Shown: positions 15,863 to 24,526 of the stretch, piece by piece
Layout of the letters: every line of letters begins with the position of its first letter
How positions within the stretch are numbered: the first letter of the stretch is position 1
Source: an uncultured Bacteroidales bacterium
GTDB lineage: Bacteria; Bacteroidota; Bacteroidia; Bacteroidales; UBA932
Direction: 5' to 3'
Assembly: GCA_949289565.1 (NCBI GenBank)
Contig: CASEOO010000002.1
Location: 1 to 64,000, forward strand
Length of the DNA: 64,000 nucleotides
Notes under the pieces: model-generated
The model's database searches: none
What the model was told of the DNA's origin: nothing
Seen by the model: the letters and a program-made list of their open reading frames with translations, nothing else
Program-made: the position numbers and the translations under genes

Positions 15863-17644
15863 TTATTTGATGACAAACTCGTATGGAAGTCTGGCGTAAA
15901 CTTTCCCGCTTTGGCTGGAATTCCAGGACATGAAAGCTTCTTCTGCATCTTCCAGCGGAGTGCCGGAAAATACGGAAGCCGAGGCTGAGCTGCCGTTAAG
16001 TGTCTTGACCAGTATTTCCATGGCAGTCAGCGGCGTCGGATATTCTGCTATATTCCAGTCAGACAGATCCGATGAGTCCGAACCGCTGGCTGATACAGCG
16101 TATCGCACAGCATCCATCAGCGTGCCTTTCTTGTCTGCGAGCTTAAGCCTGACGGCATCATCTCCCGCCCATACACGGCCCTGGCCGATTTCATCCACAT
16201 AACTTCTGTCCAGAGATCTCCCTTCGGCTACCACATCTGTGAAAGTTTCATAAATATTCTCCACTGAAGCCTGCATATATGCCAGCTCCTTTTCCGTCAT
16301 AGGTCTGAGGCATGAGTACAAGTCGCTGTGCCTGTTGGAATTGGCTGATGAGACATTTATGTGCGCTATGTCGTCCAGAGTCTGGCTGAAGTCCGGAATC
16401 ATGCTGAAAACCCCTATGGAGCCTGTGAGTGTGCCGCTGTTCGTGAAAATATAGTCGCACCCTGCTGAAATCCAGTAGCCTCCGGATGCGGCATAGTCTC
16501 CAAAAGATGCAATGACGGGTTTTTCTTCGCAAAGAAGCGCGATTTCATCCTTGATTTTTTCCGCAGCCAGCACGCTTCCTCCAGGAGAATTCACCCTGAG
16601 CACTACGGCTTTCACGTTCTCGTCTTTCCTGACGGATGAAATGATTCTGGCGAACCTGTCGCCTGTCACCTGCTGCTCGGCATCTCCGTCCAGGATATTC
16701 CCGTTTGCGAAGATGACAGCCACAGTGCTTCCGGCTCTGAAATTCGGCACGGCTGTCAGCGCCGCATAGTCAGAAAGAGATATCATGGATGCTTTTTCGA
16801 AACTTGTGGCCTGGAAATACTCAGTCAGCTTTTCTTTCAGCTGGTCGAGGGTGAGAAGCTCGTCCACCAGGCCTGCATCTACATAGTCCTGCGGAAAATT
16901 CAGCTCCAGATTGTCTATGGCTGCATTGAATTTTTCCTGGCTTATGCCACGGCTTTCCGCTATAGAGGACACCCATGAATTCCAGATGGCGTCAACCATC
17001 TCCTGATATTGGGCGGTGTTTTCAGGGCTGGGCTCATTCCTGACGAACATTTCGCCGGCCGACTTGTATTTCCCGTGGCGGATAAGCTGTACATTTATCC
17101 CCAGCTTGTCCAGCAAGTCCTTCAGGAAGAACATCTGTGTCGAGATGCCTGTCATCATGTTCATCCCTCCAGCGTGTGGAGTCATGTATATCTTGTCAGA
17201 TACAGACGCGAGGTAATATCCTGCGTTTGAAGGATTCTCCATATATGATATGACAGCCTTCCCGCTCATCCTGAAATTTACCAGCGCCTGCCTCAGTTCT
17301 TCAATTTCGGCCATGCCTCCGTACACCATGTCCGGCTTGAGGTAGATGTACTTGACAGCCGGATCAGCTGCCGCGTTTTCGATCGCCCTGACGGCATCGA
17401 GTATTCCGATCACCTTCATCTGCGACCCTGAAATTCCGGCCATCAGGCTCATGTCCTGAGTCTGTTCGGCAAGCTGCACCTCGGAAAGGTCTATCCTCAG
17501 TATCGCCGAACCGGGCATTACCGGCTCGGATTTCCCGAGCAATGACAGGGATTCTATCACCCCGAAAAAGACAAAAAGTTTTACAATGCCTAAAATAAGG
17601 CAGCCGACAATGACTGCCAATGTGATTTTGAGAAAATCTTTCAT
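15863..17644 (-). CDS. sppA: signal peptide peptidase SppA, 67K type
   Basis: A 593-aa membrane-anchored serine protease that degrades cleaved signal peptides. One N-terminal transmembrane helix (about residues 5-30) is followed by tandem crotonase-like domains, as in the long E. coli form. The lysine of the Ser/Lys dyad fits RHGKYKSAGE in the first half; the nucleophilic serine fits SGTLTGSIGV in the second half, after NSPGGSVLAAEKI and DYAASGGYW. The ATG at 17644 (KDFLKITLAVIVG) is preferred to an upstream frame start at 17680. It is convergent with miaA, with an imperfect GAGGG/CCCTC hairpin in the 64-base gap. Confidence 0.93.
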   Translation of the reverse strand: MKDFLKITLAVIVGCLILGIVKLFVFFGVIESLSLLGKSEPVMPGSAILRIDLSEVQLAEQTQDMSLMAGISGSQMKVIGILDAVRAIENAAADPAVKYIYLKPDMVYGGMAEIEELRQALVNFRMSGKAVISYMENPSNAGYYLASVSDKIYMTPHAGGMNMMTGISTQMFFLKDLLDKLGINVQLIRHGKYKSAGEMFVRNEPSPENTAQYQEMVDAIWNSWVSSIAESRGISQEKFNAAIDNLELNFPQDYVDAGLVDELLTLDQLKEKLTEYFQATSFEKASMISLSDYAALTAVPNFRAGSTVAVIFANGNILDGDAEQQVTGDRFARIISSVRKDENVKAVVLRVNSPGGSVLAAEKIKDEIALLCEEKPVIASFGDYAASGGYWISAGCDYIFTNSGTLTGSIGVFSMIPDFSQTLDDIAHINVSSANSNRHSDLYSCLRPMTEKELAYMQASVENIYETFTDVVAEGRSLDRSYVDEIGQGRVWAGDDAVRLKLADKKGTLMDAVRYAVSASGSDSSDLSDWNIAEYPTPLTAMEILVKTLNGSSASASVFSGTPLEDAEEAFMSWNSSQSGKVYARLPYEFVIK

Positions 17645-17704
17645 AACCGCTGTAAACCAAATTCCCCCAAAGATAATCAAAATCGTCTACATTTCTTCAT
17701 GATT

Positions 17705-18604
17705 TCAGTTTCTGTTTGCTATGACTTCCGCATGTTTCCTGATTTCATTCCTGAGATGTTCAGGTGACAATACTTCCACTTCGCATCCGTGTGAAAGAAT
17801 CTCCTGAAGAAAATCGTATGTCGGGGAAAGATAATACCTGAACACCGCGTAATCATCACCGTTTTCAATCTCTGTCTGTGAATGATGCAGCGGCAGCGTC
17901 CTGAAATACTCTTTTTGCGTTCCATACACCTTCAGGTCTATTGTTTCAGGCGGACAGTCGTCTTGTGATATTATGCCGAATGAATTGTAAAAATACTCTT
18001 CAGGACTGAAGTCCTTGGGCATCGCAAACTTATTCTCTGTCTGAAGCAGTCCGTGTATACGGTCAAGGGCATATATCCTTATGGCATCCTTGGTCTTGTT
18101 TCTGGCTATCAGATACCATCTTTGTCTGAATACTTTTACAAAATATGGTTCCACCTCCGTCGTATATTCCGTCTGTTTCCAGAAACTTTTGTACGTTATT
18201 TCTATCGACAGCCCGTCGCGCATGGCTTCGATAATAGGAGTCAGGAATTTCTGCCCGGACGGAATCTGCTCGAACACTATCCTTCGTTTCAAATGATGGC
18301 TTTCGTTAATGAGATTATTCACGGCAAAGGTATTGAGAAGCCATGTCCGCACTCCACCCTTTTCCATATCATCGGCATTTTCTATGTAATAGCGGTAGCC
18401 TCCCTTTTTGTCACAGACAATATTTATGTCAAACATATCCTCGATGGCATGCCTGTGGTTGTGAAAAGTCTTCAAAGGAAGATCATTTCCCTCGCTCATG
18501 CTGTTCCTGAGCCACTTTTCGTTGATTTCCTCGAAAGTGATGCGCCCGGCGCGGTATATGGTATCCACGAGCCATATATACCTGTTGAATAAATCCTTAG
18601 CCAT
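17705..18604 (-). CDS. WYL-domain transcriptional regulator
   Basis: A 299-aa protein. The N-terminal helix-turn-helix region covers about residues 5-70 (FNRYIWLVDTIYRAGRITFEEINE). A WYL domain follows in the middle with RQRWYLIARNKTKDAIRIYALDRI near 154-177, and then a C-terminal WCX-like segment. WYL proteins sense a ligand, often nucleic acid-related, and control stress, DNA repair or phage-defence genes. No intact target operon is adjacent: upstream lies a deleted AAA_14 gene. A pair of inverted 16-bp boxes at 18644-18659 and 18748-18763 in its own upstream region suggests autoregulation. The start at 18604 gives the family's usual length. Confidence 0.88.
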   Translation of the reverse strand: MAKDLFNRYIWLVDTIYRAGRITFEEINEKWLRNSMSEGNDLPLKTFHNHRHAIEDMFDINIVCDKKGGYRYYIENADDMEKGGVRTWLLNTFAVNNLINESHHLKRRIVFEQIPSGQKFLTPIIEAMRDGLSIEITYKSFWKQTEYTTEVEPYFVKVFRQRWYLIARNKTKDAIRIYALDRIHGLLQTENKFAMPKDFSPEEYFYNSFGIISQDDCPPETIDLKVYGTQKEYFRTLPLHHSQTEIENGDDYAVFRYYLSPTYDFLQEILSHGCEVEVLSPEHLRNEIRKHAEVIANRN

Positions 18605-18643
18605 ATCAATTCCTCTATTTTAACACAAATATAGCATGAGCTT

Positions 18644-18763
18644 GTGCTAAAACATGACATATCTTTGAAAAATTCTACATAAATCCTGCTCTTTACAGCC
18701 AGATACAGAATAGTTGTGTTAGAAATAACAGTAAATATTTTCACCTGTGACATGTTTTGGCGC
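18644..18763. promoter_or_regulatory. pair of inverted 16-bp boxes upstream of the WYL regulator
   Basis: GTGCTAAAACATGACA (18644-18659) recurs in inverted orientation as TGACATGTTTTGGCGC (18748-18763), with 13 of 16 positions identical when one is reversed and complemented. They are about 104 bp apart, close to ten helical turns, in the AT-rich upstream region. This is what looped operators of an autoregulated repressor look like. Confidence 0.5.
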
Positions 18764-18817
18764 AGCCACAATCTAATTTTGCAACAGAATCAATACTGAT
18801 AACAGATATCATGGCTA

Positions 18818-19194
18818 TTATTCAAGAATGTCGTGTAGGTGCCTGTAATTCAACAGTTTTATTTCTCCAGAAGTGTTCTCTAAAGAACCTGCATAGATGA
18901 CAGCCTTTCCGAGTACAGGCTCGCTCACCCATCCGGACATCTGTTTCAAAGCTTTTTCAAAGTCTGCGTGATAGGTCATGGCGGATTTGATCTCTATACC
19001 GTACAGTCCGGAACTCTTTTTCAATATAAGATCTATTTCATTTTGGTGGGAATCACGGTAAAAATAAAGGTTGCTCTCCTTGCCTGTGTTGTTTTTCCGA
19101 ACTGTCGTGGCCCGGTAATCGTTACGACCGGGAAATAACGTGCCGCTTCTTCAATGATTCCGGACAATTCCCGTTGAATATAAGACTGTTTCAT
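18818..19194 (-). pseudogene. AAA_14/DUF4143 ATPase gene with a large internal deletion
   Basis: The start (19194) encodes KQSYIQRELSGIIEEAARYF followed by the Walker A motif TGPRQFGKTT, as in AAA_14 ATPases. A few codons later the frame breaks near 19080. The other side of the junction is the end of the same family: NLYFYRDSHQNEIDLILKK and GIEIKSAMTYHADFEKAL of DUF4143, running to the stop at 18818. A full gene has about 380-400 codons; about 270 codons between Walker A and the C-terminal domain are missing. I read it as inactivated by one internal deletion. The 19195-19509 gap before the next gene shows only AT-rich DNA with a possible -7 box (TAATTTTG, 19412-19419). Confidence 0.82.
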
Positions 19195-19509
19195 ATTGTT
19201 TGTGTAAATTTGAAGTGCAACTGCAAAATTGCACAAATATTTTACCTGACCAAACATTTTTGTGCTGATGCCGGAACCATCTTGAAGACGGGTCGTTAGA
19301 AAAAATGTCATCTTGCTGAAATGCGGTTTACATGTCTCACTTTGATTACGGTAAAAAAACAGGCTGATGGCATGCCAAAACATGGCATAACGTGAGTTCT
19401 GTAAAATTGATTAATTTTGCAATTTGTTTTTGTCTCCGATTGCCGTGAGTGAGAGACCAGTAAATGAGGATTAAATGACCGGGGGCTTTGTTCATGAAAA
19501 CTGATTGCG

Positions 19510-21654
19510 ATGAAGATTATAAGCAGGATAATGGCATTGGTGCTGGCGGGCATGGCAGCGGTTTTGCCGTCAGCAGCGCAGGCCATTGGCCCGTCAGGGC
19601 AAGTGATAGATACATCTGGAATATACAAAGACAGAAGCGACAGCCTGGAGGCTGCGGTTTTCATGGCGAGACAGGACGGGAATTATCTGTCAAAGGGGAA
19701 GCAGGTCAGGACGGAGGTGATTTCTTCCGCCGGACTAAACAAGATGGCTTGCTGCAGCCTGGCTGAGAGTTTCGAGAATTCTGCGAGCGTGACTTCGGGG
19801 TATTCGGATGCCGTCACAGGAGCTCGGCAGATCCGGCTTCTGGGGCTGTCAGGAGTGTATACCCAGATGCTGGACGAGGCGAGGCCGGTGATGCGCGGTC
19901 TTGCAGCCCCTTTCGGGCTTTCATACGTTCCGGGACAGTGGCTGGAGAGCATACAGATAGCAAAGGGCGCTTCATCGGTGGTCAGCGGGGTAGAAGCCGT
20001 CACCGGGCAGATAAATCTGGAGCACAGGAAACCTACGGATGAGAAGCCGCTTTTCCTGAATGCTTCCGTGATGAGCGACACCAGGATGGATTTGAACATT
20101 TCCTCCTCTCTGCAGATGGGGCCGTCATGGAGCACAGTCATCCTTGGCCATGTCTCGGGAAATGTAAAGAGCTTTGACCACAATCATGATGGATTTCTGG
20201 ATGCTCCGGAGCAGCTTCAGTTCAATCTTTCGAACCGCTGGCTGTATTTCGGACAGAACGGCGTGCAGGTGCGTTTCGGTTTCAGGGCGTTGCAGGACAC
20301 CCGTCATGGAGGGCAGGAGGGCTATGATCATGAAACATTTTCCATTTATGCCCCGGAAGAGCCTGGGGCTGATCCATGGGGCTCGGACATAGTGAACCGG
20401 TCGCTGAACGGATATCTGAAAGTGGGCATACCGCTGTCTGAGGACAATTCTCAGAATATCGCCATAGTAGCAGACTATACTTTCCAGGATATGGATTCAT
20501 GGTTCGGAGCCACATCATATATGGGGCGGCAGCATTCTGCATACTTGAATATCCTGTATCAGAACGAGCTGAACCAGAGTCATAAATTCGTGGCAGGGCT
20601 GAACGGCGTGTTTGACAGGTATGACGAGTCGCTGGACAGGACTTTATGGATTCTGGGCCCGGTAAGCACGGTGTCAGACAGTGTGGAAAATTTCGGGAAT
20701 GCAGGCATATTCGGTGAATATACCTTTCATGCTGGAGACAAGTTCACAGCCATAGCAGGTCTGAGGGGCGACTGGTACAGCGGCTCAGGTTTCAAATTCA
20801 TCCCGCGCGTGTCGCTGAAATATTCACCTGCAGAGCCGATAGTGGTCAGGGCAGGAGCTGGCCGGGGACTCAGGCATGCCATGCCGCTGGTGGACAATAT
20901 CGGCGTCTTTTCGACGGGAAAATCTTTCCGTGGAGATTTTTCAAGCCTCACTCTGGAAGATGCATGGACTTTCGGAGGGAATGTCACATATTATTTCCCT
21001 TTCGGAGCGTCTTCGGATGCATATTTGAGTTTCGATTATTTCCGTACTCAGTTCGTCCAGCAGATGGTGGCGGATTATGAGCTGGGGATGAATTCGATAT
21101 GGTTCTACAATCTGGACGGAGGCAGGTCCTGGACGGACAATTTCCAGCTGGATTTTTCCATGTCCCCTCTGGAGCGGTTCACGGTATCTCTCACCTGCAG
21201 ATATACGGATGCCAAGATAGAGCTGCGGGGACGAGGTCTGGCTGAGAAACCTATGACGAGCCGGTTCAAAGGTGTGCTGAATCTTCAGTATGCCACGAGG
21301 CTAAACAAGTGGATTTTCGATTTTACGGCGTCTCTGAACGGTTCCTGCAGGGTGTATGATTTCATGCTGGATGCCAAGGATGCCGGAGGGAGTCTCCTCT
21401 ATGAGAACGGACGCACGCCAGTGTATCCGCTTCTGTATGCCCAGGTCACCAGGCGCTTCAAGGGCGTGGATATATACATAGGAGGGGAGAATTTGACGAA
21501 TTTCAGGCAGAAGGATGTCATTCTGGGCACCAGAGGTGCGGACGGCTTCGTGAATCCGAGGCTGCAGTCTTTCGATGCGAGTGCAGTATGGGGGCCTATC
21601 ATGGGGGTCAGGGTTTATGCAGGGGTTCGTTTCACACTGTGGAAGAATTCGTGA
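19510..21654 (+). CDS. TonB-dependent outer-membrane receptor, probably for a metal or metal complex
   Basis: A 714-aa receptor with a signal peptide (residues 1 to about 25, ending in SAAQA). A short plug domain follows with RQIRLLGLSGVYTQMLDEARPV and SGVEAVTGQINLEHRKP, and then a beta-barrel rich in alternating aromatic residues. The C terminus is VYAGVRFTLWKNS rather than the usual aromatic F. No carboxypeptidase-like N-terminal domain is present, so it is not SusC type. The next gene encodes a secreted heavy-metal-associated domain, which points to copper or another metal as cargo; this is inference. Energy would come from a TonB encoded elsewhere. The start at 19510 gives a normal signal peptide. 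Confidence 0.88.
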   Translation: MKIISRIMALVLAGMAAVLPSAAQAIGPSGQVIDTSGIYKDRSDSLEAAVFMARQDGNYLSKGKQVRTEVISSAGLNKMACCSLAESFENSASVTSGYSDAVTGARQIRLLGLSGVYTQMLDEARPVMRGLAAPFGLSYVPGQWLESIQIAKGASSVVSGVEAVTGQINLEHRKPTDEKPLFLNASVMSDTRMDLNISSSLQMGPSWSTVILGHVSGNVKSFDHNHDGFLDAPEQLQFNLSNRWLYFGQNGVQVRFGFRALQDTRHGGQEGYDHETFSIYAPEEPGADPWGSDIVNRSLNGYLKVGIPLSEDNSQNIAIVADYTFQDMDSWFGATSYMGRQHSAYLNILYQNELNQSHKFVAGLNGVFDRYDESLDRTLWILGPVSTVSDSVENFGNAGIFGEYTFHAGDKFTAIAGLRGDWYSGSGFKFIPRVSLKYSPAEPIVVRAGAGRGLRHAMPLVDNIGVFSTGKSFRGDFSSLTLEDAWTFGGNVTYYFPFGASSDAYLSFDYFRTQFVQQMVADYELGMNSIWFYNLDGGRSWTDNFQLDFSMSPLERFTVSLTCRYTDAKIELRGRGLAEKPMTSRFKGVLNLQYATRLNKWIFDFTASLNGSCRVYDFMLDAKDAGGSLLYENGRTPVYPLLYAQVTRRFKGVDIYIGGENLTNFRQKDVILGTRGADGFVNPRLQSFDASAVWGPIMGVRVYAGVRFTLWKNS

Positions 21655-21808
21655 TTTAAGGATTTTCCAGAGTTTTTCAAGCCTTTTTGAACGGATATTG
21701 AAACTATTTCTTAAATTTGTCAAATGTGTGCCGGCCGGAAACGCGGCCTCGTACAGGAAGAGATTCTGAAAAGAATCATTATATAAAACGGACTTAAGAC
21801 TTCTGAAA

Positions 21809-22168
21809 ATGAAAAGTATGATCATGTCGGCATTGGCGGCCGCCACCCTTTTCCTGATGATTCCCGGAGCGGCGGCATATGCAGAGCCTTGCTTCGTCAA
21901 GATGGCAGGGGCTTTAAATGCCAAACCGAAGAAAGAACTTAAAGAGGTGACTTTTTCCGTGTCCATGCATTGCGAGAAATGCGTGGCGAAGATTACGGAG
22001 AATATATCTTTCGAGAAGGGAGTCAAGGATCTGAAGGTATCCCTGGACCAGCATACGGTATGGATCAAGTATGATGCTTCCAAGACTTCATGGCAGGCTC
22101 TTAAGTCTGCTGTAGAAAAACTGGGGTATGAAGCGTCTGTCTTGCAGGAGGCAGGGCAGGAATCCTGA
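21809..22168 (+). CDS. secreted heavy-metal-associated (HMA) domain protein
   Basis: A 119-aa protein with an N-terminal signal peptide (about residues 1-27, AAAYAEP) and one HMA ferredoxin-like domain. The metal-binding pair is in MHCEKCVAKI, near residues 52-61. This is the MxCxxC fold of copper chaperones such as CopZ or Atx1 and of MerP, with His in place of the usual Thr or Gly. It should bind copper(I), or another soft metal, in the periplasm. It is 154 bases after the TonB-dependent receptor and likely hands on or scavenges the same metal. The intergenic stretch has no strong terminator. Confidence 0.87.
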   Translation: MKSMIMSALAAATLFLMIPGAAAYAEPCFVKMAGALNAKPKKELKEVTFSVSMHCEKCVAKITENISFEKGVKDLKVSLDQHTVWIKYDASKTSWQALKSAVEKLGYEASVLQEAGQES

Positions 22169-22186
22169 AACTGAAAAACCGGTATC

Positions 22187-23035
22187 ATGTATAAAATATT
22201 GACTAAAGAGATGCTTTCGCCTGCGATATGCAGGATGAAAGTGCTGGCTCCGCGGGTGGCTTCTTCTGCACACCCGGGGCAGTTCCTGATAGTGAGGGTG
22301 AATGAACATGGTGAACGTATACCGCTTACTATAAGTGATTTCGACGCGGAAGAAGGTACAGTGACCATAGTCACTCAGAAAATTGGCGCTTCCACGAAGG
22401 AAATCTGCGCCCTGGAGGCAGGCGAGTCTTTCGAGGATGTAGTCGGGCCGCTGGGCCTGCCGTCGGATTTCGTGGAGAAGTCTGACGAGGAGTTGAAAAA
22501 GAGCCGCTACATATTCATTGCCGGTGGCGTGGGCACTGCCCCTGTATATCCTCAGGTGAAGTATCTGAAGTCTCATGGCGCTTACGTGGACGTGATTATA
22601 GGCGCCAAGACAGCAGACCTTGTCATATACAAGGAGGAAATGGCGGCAGTGTGCGATCATTTGTATATCTGCACCGATGACGGCAGCGAAGGTTTTAAGG
22701 GCATGGTCACAGGGCTGCTGGAAAAGGTAGTTCTCGAAGACGGGAACAAATATGACCAGGCTGTGGCTATCGGTCCGATGATCATGATGAAATTCGCGAC
22801 TCTCACTGCGAAAAAGCTTGGCCTGCCGATTATTGTCAGCCTGAATACACTGATGGTGGACGGCACGGGGATGTGCGGCGCGTGCCGTGTGACAGTGGCC
22901 GGAAAGACCAGGTTCGCATGTGTCGAAGGCCCTGAGTTCAATGGATATGACGTGGATTTCGATGAAGCCATGAGGCGTCAGGGAATGTACCGTCGGGAAG
23001 AAATCGAGGAAGATCACAAGTGTAAGATCAGATAG
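22187..23035 (+). CDS. nfnA: NADH-dependent ferredoxin:NADP+ oxidoreductase, subunit A
   Basis: A 282-aa flavoprotein of the ferredoxin reductase/PyrK-like family. Residues 1-95 form the FAD domain with HPGQFLIVRV, and an NAD-binding loop FIAGGVGTAPVYP is at 110-122. The [2Fe-2S] site is at Asp225 and Cys230, Cys233 and Cys245 (DGTGMCGACRV, FACVEG), with one Asp and three Cys as in the Thermotoga NfnA. With NfnB it forms a bifurcating complex that couples NADH and reduced ferredoxin to NADP+ reduction in the cytoplasm. It lies 18 bases after the HMA gene and 34 before nfnB. An older name is sulfide dehydrogenase subunit. Confidence 0.88.
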   Translation: MYKILTKEMLSPAICRMKVLAPRVASSAHPGQFLIVRVNEHGERIPLTISDFDAEEGTVTIVTQKIGASTKEICALEAGESFEDVVGPLGLPSDFVEKSDEELKKSRYIFIAGGVGTAPVYPQVKYLKSHGAYVDVIIGAKTADLVIYKEEMAAVCDHLYICTDDGSEGFKGMVTGLLEKVVLEDGNKYDQAVAIGPMIMMKFATLTAKKLGLPIIVSLNTLMVDGTGMCGACRVTVAGKTRFACVEGPEFNGYDVDFDEAMRRQGMYRREEIEEDHKCKIR

Positions 23036-23069
23036 TCCGGAACAGTTCCGGTTTTAAAAAGGATTTGTT

Positions 23070-24455
23070 ATGGCGAACAAGATACCAAGAGTCCCTGTGA
23101 GGGAACAGGACCCGAAAGTCAGGGCGGCGAATTTTGAGGAAGTGTGCTATGGCTACAATGAGGAGGAAGCGGTGCTGGAGGCTTCGAGATGCCTGCATTG
23201 CAAGAATCCGCGCTGTGTGTCGGCATGCCCGGTTTCAGTGAAGATTCCTGAGTTCATTGCCGCTGTAGCGGCACATGATTTTGAGACGGCGGCTTCGGTG
23301 ATTGCCGAGGATTCGTCTTTGCCGGCGGTGTGCGGCCGCGTGTGTCCCCAGGAAACACAGTGCGAGGGCAGCTGCATTCTCGGAGTGAAGGGCGAGCCGG
23401 TGGCTGTCGGGAAACTGGAGCGTTTCGTGGCGGACTGGTCACGGGAACACGGAGCGAAAAAAGTGGAGAAGGCTCAGCCGAACGGGCACAAGGTGGCTGT
23501 CGTCGGAAGCGGTCCGGCCGGTCTGGCATGTGCGTATGACTTGGCGAAGTGGGGGTATGAGGTGACGGTGTTCGAGGCGCTTCACAAACCTGGCGGGGTG
23601 CTGGAGTATGGCATTCCTGAGTTCAGGCTTCCGAAAGAAAGGGTGGTGGCCGCTGAAATAGCTGATGTGAAGGCCATGGGAGTCAAGATCGAGACGAATG
23701 TCGTGGTCGGCCGCACTGTGACGATAGATTCGCTTTTCGACAAGGAAGGCTTTTCTGCAGTGTTCATCGGTTCGGGTGCGGGGCTTCCGCGTTTCATGAA
23801 TATTCCAGGAGAGAATCTGAACGGTGTCTTTTCCGCGAATGAATTCCTGACGAGGAACAATCTGATGGATGCCTACAGGGATGATTATCTGACCCCTGTC
23901 ATGCATGCGAAGAAAGTAGTGGTGGTTGGAGGTGGAAATGTGGCGATGGATGCCGCGCGTACTGCTCTGCGGTTGGGCGCCGAGGTGACGATAGTGTACC
24001 GCAGGACAGAGGTTGAGCTGCCTGCCCGCCGCGAGGAGGTGCATCACGCTAAGGAGGAAGGTGTCGAATTCCGGATGTTGTCGAATCCTGTCGAAATCAT
24101 AGGTGACGAGAAAGGCTGGGTGAACGGTATCAGGTGCATAAGAATGGAACTGGGCGAGCCTGACGAGAGCGGCAGGAGGTCTCCTGTTCCTGTGCCCGGC
24201 TCGGAGTTCGAGATCGAGGCGGATTCCGTCATCATGGCTTTGGGCACTTCCCCTAATCCGTTGATAGCCAGAACTACTGCCGGACTGGATACTACGCGGC
24301 GCGGCTGTCTGGTCGCAGACGAGGACGGGGTGACTACCAGGCCTGGCGTGTTCGCTGGCGGTGATGCCGTGACAGGAGCGGCGACTGTCATTCTCGCCAT
24401 GGGGGCAGGCCGCAAGGCCGCGGCCGCCATAGACCGTTATATCAAGAGTTTGTAA
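23070..24455 (+). CDS. nfnB: NADH-dependent ferredoxin:NADP+ oxidoreductase, subunit B (GltD/GltA-like)
   Basis: A 461-aa subunit related to the small subunit of glutamate synthase. Eight cysteines for two [4Fe-4S] clusters lie at 41, 44, 49 and 53 (CLHCKNPRCVSAC) and at 88, 92, 98 and 102 (CGRVCPQETQCEGSC). An FAD fold starts at VAVVGSGPAGLACAYDLA near 144, and the NADPH fold at VVVVGGGNVAMDAARTA near 286. The C terminus GVFAGGDAVTGAATVILAMG binds FAD. With NfnA it makes NADPH from NADH and reduced ferredoxin; no glutamate synthase large subunit is next to it, which supports NfnB over GltD. A bidirectional terminator (24484-24514) follows. Confidence 0.9.
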   Translation: MANKIPRVPVREQDPKVRAANFEEVCYGYNEEEAVLEASRCLHCKNPRCVSACPVSVKIPEFIAAVAAHDFETAASVIAEDSSLPAVCGRVCPQETQCEGSCILGVKGEPVAVGKLERFVADWSREHGAKKVEKAQPNGHKVAVVGSGPAGLACAYDLAKWGYEVTVFEALHKPGGVLEYGIPEFRLPKERVVAAEIADVKAMGVKIETNVVVGRTVTIDSLFDKEGFSAVFIGSGAGLPRFMNIPGENLNGVFSANEFLTRNNLMDAYRDDYLTPVMHAKKVVVVGGGNVAMDAARTALRLGAEVTIVYRRTEVELPARREEVHHAKEEGVEFRMLSNPVEIIGDEKGWVNGIRCIRMELGEPDESGRRSPVPVPGSEFEIEADSVIMALGTSPNPLIARTTAGLDTTRRGCLVADEDGVTTRPGVFAGGDAVTGAATVILAMGAGRKAAAAIDRYIKSL

Positions 24456-24483
24456 AATCCGCTGGATTCTGTCAGCAGAAAAT

Positions 24484-24514
24484 AAAAATTGGGCGGCCAG
24501 ACCGCCCAATTTTT
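24484..24514. terminator. bidirectional terminator between nfnB and the PUL
   Basis: AAAAATTGGGCGG (24484-24496) and its complement (24502-24514) enclose a 5-base loop. A and T runs sit on both ends, so it works in either direction. It ends nfnAB and the PUL operon that converges on it. Confidence 0.92.
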
Positions 24515-24526
24515 ATCTAACCGACA

